From the NCBI GenBank assembly GCA_942492065.1, contig CALODV010000020.1, positions 424,621 to 488,620 on the forward strand: DNA of 64,000 nt. The letters run 5' to 3'. The stretch is from G963665815 sp942492065 (GTDB lineage: Bacteria; Cloacimonadota; Cloacimonadia; Cloacimonadales; JAIOQZ01). The notes under the pieces are model-generated. The model saw nothing but the letters and a program-made list of their open reading frames with translations. It did not search any database and was not told where the DNA came from. Positions 37,248 through 45,769 of this stretch are shown here, one piece after another. Position 1 is the stretch's first letter; each line of letters opens with the position of its first letter. The position numbers and the translations under genes were made by a program.

Positions 37248-37306
37248 GTAACGGAATAGAATTTGCTCGTTATTAATATAAAAACAATATTAATAAGGAG
37301 TAGATT

Positions 37307-37990
37307 ATGTTTTTCTTCGGAGATATGACTTTTGTACTGCTTATCCCGGTTATGATACTGGCATTCTGGACTCAGTCCAATGTCCAATCGGTTTATCAGA
37401 AATTTAAAAGGGTGCGTCACAGTTCCGGGATGACCGGTGCTCAAACAGCCCAATATATATTAAGGCGAAACGGTATAAATGATGTTTCTGTGCGTGAAGT
37501 GCAGGGAACATTAAGCGACCATTACAATCCAAGGACGAAAGAAGTCTGCCTTTCCTCAGACATTTATCACGGAGCATCCATATCTTCCGTGACTATTGCG
37601 GCTCATGAGGTTGGGCACGCCATGCAGCATGCAAACGGCTATGTCCCACTGAATATCAGAGCATCCATTCTGCCTGTAGCACAGTTTGGCTCAGGTGCAG
37701 CATTTCCCCTGTTTTTAATCGGATTCTTTTTCAGTTTACCATTTCTCATGGACTTAGGTATAATCTTTTTTGCCGGAGCATTTCTGTTTCAAGTTGTAAC
37801 CTTACCTGTAGAGTTCAACGCTTCTTCTCGAGCTGTTAATCAGCTTTCAAACGGAATCAATATGCAGAACGAGGAAACCGTCTACTCCAGGAAGGTTCTG
37901 AGAGCTGCTGCCCTGACATACGTAGCGTCCACACTCGTTGCTCTTGTTCACCTTATCAGATTAATAATTCTGAGAGGTGGAAGAGACTGA
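37307..37990 (+). CDS. Membrane zinc metallopeptidase (YugP / PF04298 type)
   Basis: 227 residues. Zinc-binding HEVGHAMQH motif near residue 103, N-terminal membrane helix (MTFVLLIPVMILAFW), and hydrophobic helices near 125-165 and at the C-terminus. The order and the LPVEFNASSRA segment match the neutral zinc metallopeptidase 2 family. Its substrates are unknown. AAGGAG precedes the ATG. Confidence 0.88.
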   Translation: MFFFGDMTFVLLIPVMILAFWTQSNVQSVYQKFKRVRHSSGMTGAQTAQYILRRNGINDVSVREVQGTLSDHYNPRTKEVCLSSDIYHGASISSVTIAAHEVGHAMQHANGYVPLNIRASILPVAQFGSGAAFPLFLIGFFFSLPFLMDLGIIFFAGAFLFQVVTLPVEFNASSRAVNQLSNGINMQNEETVYSRKVLRAAALTYVASTLVALVHLIRLIILRGGRD

Positions 37991-37991
37991 T

Positions 37992-38444
37992 ATGCACAAA
38001 TTTATTCTGGATCAGAATCTTACTCAGCTTGCTAAGTGGCTCAGGTTTCTCGGATATGATACATCTGTTTACAAGAATATCTCTTTCCAGAATCTCTGCC
38101 GTATTGCCCAGCAGGAGCATCGTATTATTCTGACCAGAGCTAAAGGACATGTAAGAAAGGATATCAGGTGGCCGATTAGGTACATTGAAAAGGATACACG
38201 TCTGGAACAGCTGCGGGAAATCAAATCCATGCTGTTTTACAGCAATGCCCGAATCATGACGAGATGCAGTGCCTGCAACAGAGTACTAAGAGATGTGAAC
38301 AAGGCTTATATCAGAGATCTGGTTCCGGAGTACGTATACGAAGAACATGACGACTTCCGTTTGTGTACAAACTGCGGAAACGTCTACTGGAAAGGCTCAC
38401 ATTATAATAATATCGTTACTACCCTGAAAGGAATTGTGCTGTAA
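37992..38444 (+). CDS. Mut7-C RNase domain protein
   Basis: 150 residues from ATG 37992 (an upstream in-frame GTG at 37977 overlaps the previous gene). The N-terminal part FILDQNLTQLAKWLRFLGYD and IILTRAKGH fit the Mut7-C PIN-like nuclease family, with the acidic residues expected for metal binding. The C-terminal half is a zinc ribbon: CSACNRVL and CTNCGNVYWKGSHY. Family members are thought to cleave RNA. It follows the metallopeptidase gene by one base. Confidence 0.85.
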   Translation: MHKFILDQNLTQLAKWLRFLGYDTSVYKNISFQNLCRIAQQEHRIILTRAKGHVRKDIRWPIRYIEKDTRLEQLREIKSMLFYSNARIMTRCSACNRVLRDVNKAYIRDLVPEYVYEEHDDFRLCTNCGNVYWKGSHYNNIVTTLKGIVL

Positions 38445-38793
38445 GGGGGGGATCATTTAACACTAAGGATGAGACATTTATACAACGGTTCTGCGTTGTT
38501 CAATGAAATACCCTTCGCAATGGTTCGCTATGCAATCACCTGTCTTCGTTGGAACTACAGCATATACAATTGTTCTTCTTTTCCGTGTCATTCCGTTTCT
38601 TCCGAGGTTTACAATGAGACAAACGGCCGTTTGTCTTTACGCGGAACGGAATAATGATTATTGTTCTCTGTATAACTAAGTAACACATAAGAGGAGGCAT
38701 CAGCATCTCGAACAGAGATCAAGAACATATTTCCTGCTTGCCTCATGTCTTCAAAACTGTATATTATTGTTGTAAAAGGGAAAGGAGACAGAT
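38445..38793. other. Intergenic region with nested inverted repeats
   Basis: About 350 bases without a gene between the Mut7-C and hemerythrin genes. The main feature is a perfect 20-base palindrome, arms AGACAAACGG (38617-38626) and CCGTTTGTCT (38627-38636), flanked by outer arms ATTCCGTT (near 38590) and AACGGAAT (near 38645). The nest spans about 65 bases and could form a cruciform or long RNA hairpin. Its centre is a GGCC site. Confidence 0.7.
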
Positions 38794-39195
38794 ATGCCGA
38801 TAATTTGGGATAACACATTCAGCGTTGGAATAGAAAGCATAGACTCACAGCATAAAAAGCTGATAGATATATTTAACGAACTTAATGCAGCTCTGCAAGA
38901 CGGATCGTCATTTGACAAAATGGACGTAATTTTCGGTAAAATAGTTGAATACACTGTCAAACATTTTGCTTATGAAGAAGAGTTATTTGATAAATACAAT
39001 TATCCGGATACAGAAAATCACAAACGCAAGCACCAGTACATTATCGATGAAATTGAAGCAATGCAGAAAAAGGACCCAAACAAATCAATAGTCAGCCTGG
39101 AACTCGTTACATTCCTGCGTAAATGGCTGCAAAAGCATATTCTGAGAACAGATAAAGCGTATTCAGCTTTCCTGGTTGAAAAAGGAGTTGTTTAG
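38794..39195 (+). CDS. Bacteriohemerythrin
   Basis: 133 residues. All diiron ligand motifs are present in order: SIDSQHKKL, HFAYEEELF, HKRKHQYI, and WLQKHILRTDKAY. Such proteins bind O2 reversibly and serve as oxygen sensors or carriers, often in motile microaerophiles or anaerobes. Stand-alone domain with no output module. AAAGGAG precedes the ATG. Confidence 0.93.
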   Translation: MPIIWDNTFSVGIESIDSQHKKLIDIFNELNAALQDGSSFDKMDVIFGKIVEYTVKHFAYEEELFDKYNYPDTENHKRKHQYIIDEIEAMQKKDPNKSIVSLELVTFLRKWLQKHILRTDKAYSAFLVEKGVV

Positions 39196-39219
39196 AGTAA
39201 TTTTGTGACCTAAACAAAA

Positions 39220-40224
39220 CTATGCCGATTTTGATAAATCTTTTATTGCAATCTGATCCCTTATTGATTTAGCGATACAATAAGCTAGATTACATGGTAC
39301 TGCATTGCCTACCATTTTATAGCCAGCTGTCACATTATTGTATAAAAAAACATGGTGATCTGGAAATGTTTGAACTCTCGCGCATTCTCTTACGCTTAGT
39401 CTTCTGTATAAATGCTCTTTTCCTGGTACAAATATTCGTTTATTTTGTTCTACAAAAAGCATCTTAGGAGCTTGAGGATGAATAGGTGCATGCCTTCCTC
39501 CTGCCTGTATCGTGAATGAAGGCTCATCCCAATTTCTCACCCTATTTCTAGACATGAAAATCGTTGAAAATCCACCAATCATATACTCGTGATTAGGTAC
39601 AATACACTTATCTTTATTGCTATAATTTTTTTCTAAAGCAGGCAGAACACTATCTTTCAAATCTAATATCGCATCTTTAAGAAACCTCTTATTAGTAATG
39701 GGTTTTGGAAAATTAAAGTTTACATCAATGTCTTCTCGAATACCAATAAAGAAAACCCGTTTTCTATCTTGAGGAACGCCATAATTGAAAGCATTCAGCA
39801 TTGAAAAATGTAATCGATAACCACATTCAGTAAACATTCTTTTTATATTAGACAGAGCTTCATTGTGTCTTTTTGCTAACATACCAGACACATTTTCGGC
39901 CACAAAAAACTTAGGTTTTTTATCATTAATTATCCGAATGAACTCAAAAAATAGTTTCCCTCGATTATCTTCGATGCCCCTTAATGAACCAGCTTCACTC
40001 CAACTCTGACACGGTGGTCCACCTATAATCCCATCACAATCAGGGATTTCAGTTGAATCAACTAACCTGATAGACCTTTTGTCTAATTTTGTTGAAGGGA
40101 AATTCTTAGTATAGGTTTCCCAGATATCTTTATCATACTCATTAGCCCATACAACATCAAATCCCGCTGCTTCAAAACCTCTATCCAGCCCACCTGCTCC
40201 AGAAAACAAAGATACTATTTTCAT
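39220..40224 (-). CDS. DNA (cytosine-5) methyltransferase, M.HaeIII-like (GGCC)
   Basis: 334 residues with the C5-methyltransferase motifs: I SLFSGAGGLDRGF, IV GGPPCQSWSEAG with catalytic Cys, VI AENVSG, VIII QDRKRVFFIG, IX RRLSVRECARVQ, X GNAVPCNLAY. The GIIGGPPCQSWSEAGSLRGI stretch and the IFMSRNRVRNWDEPSF region closely resemble M.HaeIII as I remember it, which methylates GGCC. It lies two bases downstream of its cognate nuclease gene. It should protect host DNA. Confidence 0.92.
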   Translation of the reverse strand: MKIVSLFSGAGGLDRGFEAAGFDVVWANEYDKDIWETYTKNFPSTKLDKRSIRLVDSTEIPDCDGIIGGPPCQSWSEAGSLRGIEDNRGKLFFEFIRIINDKKPKFFVAENVSGMLAKRHNEALSNIKRMFTECGYRLHFSMLNAFNYGVPQDRKRVFFIGIREDIDVNFNFPKPITNKRFLKDAILDLKDSVLPALEKNYSNKDKCIVPNHEYMIGGFSTIFMSRNRVRNWDEPSFTIQAGGRHAPIHPQAPKMLFVEQNKRIFVPGKEHLYRRLSVRECARVQTFPDHHVFLYNNVTAGYKMVGNAVPCNLAYCIAKSIRDQIAIKDLSKSA

Positions 40225-40226
40225 TA

Positions 40227-41204
40227 TTATTTTTCCTCAATATACAGTTTATTTACAAAAAGTGTTCTAGGTGCAGAAATTAGATTCACATCAAATTTTA
40301 GAGATGGTTCAATTTTTGAACTAGCATTATGTATTCTAAACGATAATTTCCAATTATTATTTAGTTCTACAATGAGTGTCGTTAATGAATCTTCCTTGAA
40401 ATCAATATTCAGTATTCGATCCGGTAAAATAACTTGTGGTATTTTGTATTTAGATGTTCTATCATTTATTGGCTTGTTCAAAGTACTATACAAATTATAA
40501 GCTTGAATTTCAATGGAATTCTTTGCTTTAATGACTTTGTAGAAGTCTTTTCTACCAATTAGATATTCTATTAAGTTCTTTGCTACTTTTCTCTCATCAA
40601 TATTGAGAAGTCGTAGGAGCTCCGACTTAAATGCCTTCAATATTGGTATATATACTGAGGAATGGTAATCTCCTAAAGACTGCCATGTCATTTTCCCATT
40701 ACTTTCGATTCTTTTCTGCCTTAAGCCATCAAATATTGGTCTGATTCGAGTAAAATATTCTTCAGAACATCCAATACCTATCCACTTCTCACCAAAATCA
40801 ATATCTCCAGATAATCTTGAATGCTTAACAGCCCTATGGTTGTGCTTAGCAGATATTCCAATTTCCCATTTTTGCAAAGCACGAATAATCAGTATGTCTC
40901 TAACATCACCTTGTTTACCATGATCATCACTTAAAATTTCTAAATGTAATTCATCTGTTACATCAATTCCATACGATAATCTAGGCTCTAAGTCGATCAA
41001 GAAATTAACTGCAAAACTAGCCGACAAAAGATAGCGACTTTGGTCTGTTAATGATAAGTCATCAAAACAATCAAATGCAATATTATAGGAACTGTTCTTT
41101 ATTATTTGTACCTTTGTTTTACCGATAAGTTTCTCATAAAATTCTATTAGGAGAGCATACTCAAAAGCTTTTCCTGTTCTCATTTGAGCTGACTTAATCC
41201 TCAT
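40227..41204 (-). CDS. HaeIII-like type II restriction endonuclease
   Basis: 325 residues from ATG 41204 (GGAG five bases upstream; a GTG two codons earlier is less likely). The central block QGDVRDILIIR, WEIGISAKHNHRAVKHSRL and IGCSEEYF matches the RE_HaeIII family, with the D...E-x3-K type nuclease core lying in GDVRD and EIGISAK. Predicted recognition GGCC, inferred from this family and from the adjoining M.HaeIII-like methylase. The nuclease gene precedes the methylase in the operon. The pair sits between genes unrelated to it, consistent with gain by transfer. Confidence 0.88.
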   Translation of the reverse strand: MRIKSAQMRTGKAFEYALLIEFYEKLIGKTKVQIIKNSSYNIAFDCFDDLSLTDQSRYLLSASFAVNFLIDLEPRLSYGIDVTDELHLEILSDDHGKQGDVRDILIIRALQKWEIGISAKHNHRAVKHSRLSGDIDFGEKWIGIGCSEEYFTRIRPIFDGLRQKRIESNGKMTWQSLGDYHSSVYIPILKAFKSELLRLLNIDERKVAKNLIEYLIGRKDFYKVIKAKNSIEIQAYNLYSTLNKPINDRTSKYKIPQVILPDRILNIDFKEDSLTTLIVELNNNWKLSFRIHNASSKIEPSLKFDVNLISAPRTLFVNKLYIEEK

Positions 41205-41365
41205 ATTCACTCCACTTTTTTTTATAATTCAACAATAATTATGATGTTAGTTTTGTCAAATAACAAGTGAGTCCAATGATAAGATTAATAGTATGTGATG
41301 AGATTTCTGTCAAAAAATAACATATCGATTATTTGATCAGATTTTGTTCACCACTCATCCACAGC

Positions 41366-43447
41366 TTATTTCATGCTGATAGTTACATGGGCTTTGATAG
41401 GTATATTGGTGGGTATCTCGTTATAGGAAACGACAGGAATATTCGGCATCACCGGTTCAATCAGTTTTTTGGTGTATACCCTGATTATTGGGGCAACAAG
41501 TATCAATGGCGGAAATCCCTGTTTATTCATTTCTTCCACAGCAGCCTGCAGATCTGTATATATAGTGTTCACAATCTCAGGAGGCAGTGAGTTATTGCTT
41601 CCCTTCTGCTTGTTATGCAGAACGACTTCAGAGATGGTCTGCTCAATATTCGGGGCAAATGTAATACCATATACACCACCGTCAGATGAAACATACTTCT
41701 TCGCTATCGTTCTGTTGAGAGCATACCGTACGTACTCCGTCAGAGTTTCGATATCCTTTGTATAAGCTGCATAATCAGCCAGAGTTTCCATGATTGTTAC
41801 CATATCACGAATTGACACGCCTTCGTGCAGCAGATTCTTCAGAACCTGTTCAATGTTACCAAGCGACAGCATATTCGGTACAAGTTCCTTAACAACAGCG
41901 GCATTAACTTTCTTGAGATTATCAATTAGTCTCTGTACATCCTGTCTGGTAATAATCATATCGGCACTGTTGCGGATGACTTCCGAAAGGTGAGTTGCTA
42001 TCATGGCAGCTGGCTCAATAATTGTATAACCGTGCATCTCAGCTATATCTTTTTTGTCTTCGGGAATCCATAAAGCAGGTAGCCCAAAGGCAGGTTCTCT
42101 AGTCTGTATACCCTTAATAGGTTTCTCGACCGATCCAGGATCAAGTGCCATATAATGGTTAACCAGACACTCACCGGCAGCTATTTCTTCACCCCGAATC
42201 TTAATCACATACTGATTCGGCACCAGAGATATATTGTCCCTGATTCTGATAGGCGGTACAATTATACCTGTATCCATGGCAATCTGTTTTCTGAGACTTG
42301 TTACCCGTCCCAGAATATCACCATTCTGTTTTTCATCCACTAACGATATAAGGCTGTAACCGATTTCCAGTTCGATGGGATCAACCTGAAGATAAGGAGT
42401 CATGTCCGGAGGACCCTTAGGCTGTTCCTCCTGCTTTGCAACCTGTTCCTTCTCCATTTCCTGTTCCTTTACAGCCTGTTGTGTAGACTTTCTCAGGAAA
42501 TAAGCGAAAGTTACAAGACCTGCTCCAACCGGCAGAAAGAAATACCATGGCATTCCCGGGAAGAAACCAAACAGAAAGACAACAGAACCGGCAACAATAA
42601 GCGCTTTCGGTTCGTTAAATATCTGAGTTACAAGTTCTTCACCGAGGTCGGCTTTTGTTCCCGCTCTTGTTACAATAATACCTGTAGCTGTAGAAATAAG
42701 AATAGCAGGTATTTGTGAAACAAGACCATCACCGATAGTCAGAACAGTATATCTCTGAAGTGCTTCCGTAAAAGGCATTTTAAGTTGTACAACACCGATT
42801 ATGATTCCGGCTATAATGTTGAGTACGGTTATAATCAGACCAGCCGTCGCATCCCCTTTAACGAATTTTGCCGCACCATCCATAGAACCGTAAAAGTCGC
42901 CATCTCGGCGGATAGATTCCCGTCGTTCACGAGCTTCTTCCTCTGATATAATACCATTGTTAAGATCAGCATCTACTGCCATCTGCTTACCGGGCATAGC
43001 ATCCAGAGTAAATCTGGCAGCAACTTCCGCAACCCTTCCGGAACCGGCGGTAATAACCTTGAAGTTGATAATAAACAGAATCAGGAAGATAATAAGACCG
43101 ACGACATAGTTACCTTTTATCATGAACGACCCGAAAACTTCCACGACCTTACCGGCATAAGCTTCACCGAGAATCAGTCTCGTCGTTGCCACGTTAAGGG
43201 CAAGCCGGAAAATTGTAACAACAAGCAGCAATCCCGGGAACACCGAGAAATCACTTGGTCTGAGAAGATAGATAGGGGCAATAAGTATAATAAATGCTAT
43301 CATGAAAGAAATAACCAGAAGAAAATCTACAACAAGCGGTGCCATTGGAAATAAGAGCACAATCAGAATGGATACAATACCAACACCGACGAATATATCA
43401 CTTCGGCGAGCAATATTTTCCTGCATTTTAGACTTTACTTTAGGCAT
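41366..43447 (-). CDS. flhA: Flagellar type III export gate protein FlhA
   Basis: 693 residues. An N-terminal membrane domain with about eight helices (IFVGVGIVSILIVLLFPM onward) carries the FHIPEP region (RFTLDAMPGKQMAVDADLNNG) and is followed by a cytoplasmic domain of about 350 residues. Length and order are normal for FlhA. It forms the export gate nonamer with FlhB. AAAGGA precedes the ATG. It is the last gene of the minus-strand set from malic enzyme to flhA. Confidence 0.95.
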   Translation of the reverse strand: MPKVKSKMQENIARRSDIFVGVGIVSILIVLLFPMAPLVVDFLLVISFMIAFIILIAPIYLLRPSDFSVFPGLLLVVTIFRLALNVATTRLILGEAYAGKVVEVFGSFMIKGNYVVGLIIFLILFIINFKVITAGSGRVAEVAARFTLDAMPGKQMAVDADLNNGIISEEEARERRESIRRDGDFYGSMDGAAKFVKGDATAGLIITVLNIIAGIIIGVVQLKMPFTEALQRYTVLTIGDGLVSQIPAILISTATGIIVTRAGTKADLGEELVTQIFNEPKALIVAGSVVFLFGFFPGMPWYFFLPVGAGLVTFAYFLRKSTQQAVKEQEMEKEQVAKQEEQPKGPPDMTPYLQVDPIELEIGYSLISLVDEKQNGDILGRVTSLRKQIAMDTGIIVPPIRIRDNISLVPNQYVIKIRGEEIAAGECLVNHYMALDPGSVEKPIKGIQTREPAFGLPALWIPEDKKDIAEMHGYTIIEPAAMIATHLSEVIRNSADMIITRQDVQRLIDNLKKVNAAVVKELVPNMLSLGNIEQVLKNLLHEGVSIRDMVTIMETLADYAAYTKDIETLTEYVRYALNRTIAKKYVSSDGGVYGITFAPNIEQTISEVVLHNKQKGSNNSLPPEIVNTIYTDLQAAVEEMNKQGFPPLILVAPIIRVYTKKLIEPVMPNIPVVSYNEIPTNIPIKAHVTISMK

Positions 43448-43459
43448 TTTTTTCCTTTT

Positions 43460-44527
43460 CTACAATGATTTATTTTTTAAGCTATAAACCTGTGCCAGTA
43501 TTTCAGCTACTGCACTGAAGAGATCATAACTGATTTCCTGTCCGACTTCCGTTGTTTTATACAATAATCTCGCCAGCGGTTTATCCTCAATAATCGGGAT
43601 ATCATGTTTTCTGGCAACTTCTTTTATTTTCTCTGCAATAATCCTTTTACCTTTGGCAACAAGAATCGGTGCTTTTTCACCGTCAGGATCGTATTTCAAG
43701 GCACAAGCAAGGTGAATAGGGTTGGTTATGACAACATCTGCATCAGGAACTTCGTCAAGCATTCTTTTTCTGGACTCAGCCATCATCAGCGATCTTATTC
43801 TGCTCCTTACCTGCGGATCCCCTTCCATCTGACGATGTTCTTCCTTTATATCCGACTTGGACATCTTCATTTTTTTATTGTGCATATATCTCGTCAGCAT
43901 GAAATCACCTGCAGCAATTGCAACAAACACGAACAGGATATTTAGAAGCAATTTCAGGACCAGTGTTGATATAAAGGAGAATATCTGCTCCACACTCAAG
44001 TCAACAAGCCCCATAAACTGATACATCTCTTTTCTGATTGTCACATATGCAATCAAAAGCAGTACAATAATCTTTATAACAGATTTCCCCAGTCTTTTCC
44101 AGGCTTCGGCATTGAGCAATTTAGAAAAGCCTTTAGCAAAGTTCAAAGCTCCCCAGTTCAGTTTTAGGGTTTTTGTAGTAAACAGCCAGCCAAACTGAAT
44201 ATAGGTAGATATAAATGTCAACACAAGTAATAAAGCAAATAATGGAGCAAGAATGGCAAACAGCCTGATCAGGTAAAATTCAAACAGATTCTGGATATAG
44301 AGGACTGAAACCTGATCTCCCATTCGGGACATGGTTTCCGATACAGCCAGTTTTATCCGGCTCATCATGAATCCGCCGCCAATTTTGAAAAACAGAAGGA
44401 TTCCTATAAGAAATATCGCTGAGTTTACTTCCTGACTCTGTGCGACATTCCCCTGCTCTCTTTCCTTCCGCTTTCTCCGCGACGTCGGTTCTTCTGTCTT
44501 CTCCTGTGCTGAATCCTGATCTGCCAT
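43460..44527 (-). CDS. flhB: Flagellar export gate protein FlhB
   Basis: 355 residues: N-terminal motif EKTEEPTSRRKRKEREQG, four transmembrane helices, then a cytoplasmic C-domain. The autocleavage motif is NPIH (Asn269, Pro270, Ile271, His272) rather than the nearly universal NPTH. Asn and Pro, between which cleavage happens, are kept. FlhB controls the switch from hook to filament export. It is 12 bases upstream of flhA and 79 bases downstream of the transglycosylase gene. Confidence 0.95.
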   Translation of the reverse strand: MADQDSAQEKTEEPTSRRKRKEREQGNVAQSQEVNSAIFLIGILLFFKIGGGFMMSRIKLAVSETMSRMGDQVSVLYIQNLFEFYLIRLFAILAPLFALLLVLTFISTYIQFGWLFTTKTLKLNWGALNFAKGFSKLLNAEAWKRLGKSVIKIIVLLLIAYVTIRKEMYQFMGLVDLSVEQIFSFISTLVLKLLLNILFVFVAIAAGDFMLTRYMHNKKMKMSKSDIKEEHRQMEGDPQVRSRIRSLMMAESRKRMLDEVPDADVVITNPIHLACALKYDPDGEKAPILVAKGKRIIAEKIKEVARKHDIPIIEDKPLARLLYKTTEVGQEISYDLFSAVAEILAQVYSLKNKSL

Positions 44528-44606
44528 ATAATTCCTGTATTCTCAGTCCACAGAAATACACCGGGTAGAGAATATGATAGCCTTATTAAACGGTTAAATC
44601 TTAATA

Positions 44607-45086
44607 TCAGATTATTTTTTGAATATAGTTATATGTCTCTCTGTTATCTCTGAACATTGCAGAATAATTTTTACTTCTGTCTATTCTGCGAATCCTGCGT
44701 TTTACAAGTCGCGAAACATTGGTTTCACCCCAGTTATAGGCGGCAAGAGCCAGAGACCAGTTATCATTATATTTATCTAATAGATATTTCATATACATTG
44801 CAGATACTACCAGATTTGTCGGGGGAAACCAGAGCGTAAACTCATGAGCATAATCTGACATGTACCTGGCTGTAGACGGCTTAAGCTGCCCAAGCCCTAT
44901 TGCTCCCTGATGAGATTTAGCCCAGGGAATAAACGAGCTTTCCGACTTGATCAATCTGTAAAATCTTTCAGTATCAAGATCAAAGGACTTAGCAGTAATT
45001 ACGGTAAACAGACGGGCTGAGAGCGGATTGTACAGCAGTATCACAACAATTATAATCGCCATCAGTCTGTTCTTAAGTTTCTTCAT
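44607..45086 (-). CDS. Lytic transglycosylase (SLT domain)
   Basis: 159 residues with an N-terminal membrane helix or signal (MAIIIVVILLYNPLSARLF). The SLT catalytic Glu is in IKSESSFIPWAKS, followed by GAIGLGQLKPSTARYM and AAYNWGETNV, the standard family 1 lysozyme-like motifs. It cuts peptidoglycan glycan strands. Its place next to flhB-flhA suggests opening of the cell wall for the flagellum, but a general role is equally possible. Confidence 0.88.
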   Translation of the reverse strand: MKKLKNRLMAIIIVVILLYNPLSARLFTVITAKSFDLDTERFYRLIKSESSFIPWAKSHQGAIGLGQLKPSTARYMSDYAHEFTLWFPPTNLVVSAMYMKYLLDKYNDNWSLALAAYNWGETNVSRLVKRRIRRIDRSKNYSAMFRDNRETYNYIQKII

Positions 45087-45113
45087 GAGGTTTCTCCGGT
45101 AATCCCCACGGGA

Positions 45114-45767
45114 TCACTTCTTCTTGACTCCACTCATGAGTTTCTTAACGTACAGCAGATTCTGCCTGAATTTCTGATTATCCGGGTCAATCACCACTGC
45201 CTTCTCAAAATAGCCATATACTTCTTTTAAAGGCTTTCCAAGCGACAGCATAACAGAACCGATATTATTCACGATATACGCATTGTGATTATCAAGCTCA
45301 TAAGCTTTTTCAAGCAAAGTCAAAGCTTTCTCATAGTCACGCAGATTGATTGCTTTCTGGGCTTCATTGAAACTCTCTTTAGATGCAACATACTTATCAC
45401 GTTTGATAGGGTCAATAGCAACTGTTAGGTACTTGGCATACTTGGAGTTATTCAGCTCACACAGCTTCTCGAAAACACCTCTTGCCTGCTCCCATTTTCT
45501 CTGCATCAGCATGCATTCGCCATAGGTTACAAGAACAAGATCGTTCTCAGGGAAACTGTCTACTGCCTGCTTAAGGAAATGCTCCGCTTCCTGATACCTG
45601 TTCATGGAAACAAGACATAATCCCATGCTGTATTGCACATGGTTCGATCCACCAAGAAACACAGCTTTCTGAAAATAGAAATACGCTTTTTCAGGATTTC
45701 CCTTCATCAGGAAACGCTGACCTCTCAATAAATAGTACTTTTCTCTGAATGTTTTAAATATACTCAT
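45114..45767 (-). CDS. Tetratricopeptide-repeat protein
   Basis: 217 residues made mostly of TPR helices: GNPEKAYFYFQKAVFLGG, NRYQEAEHFLKQAVDSFP, DYEKALTLLEKAYELD and EVYGYFEKAVVIDPDN. No signal peptide. It starts two bases after the malic enzyme stop. Partner unknown. Confidence 0.85.
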   Translation of the reverse strand: MSIFKTFREKYYLLRGQRFLMKGNPEKAYFYFQKAVFLGGSNHVQYSMGLCLVSMNRYQEAEHFLKQAVDSFPENDLVLVTYGECMLMQRKWEQARGVFEKLCELNNSKYAKYLTVAIDPIKRDKYVASKESFNEAQKAINLRDYEKALTLLEKAYELDNHNAYIVNNIGSVMLSLGKPLKEVYGYFEKAVVIDPDNQKFRQNLLYVKKLMSGVKKK

Positions 45768-45769
45768 AT

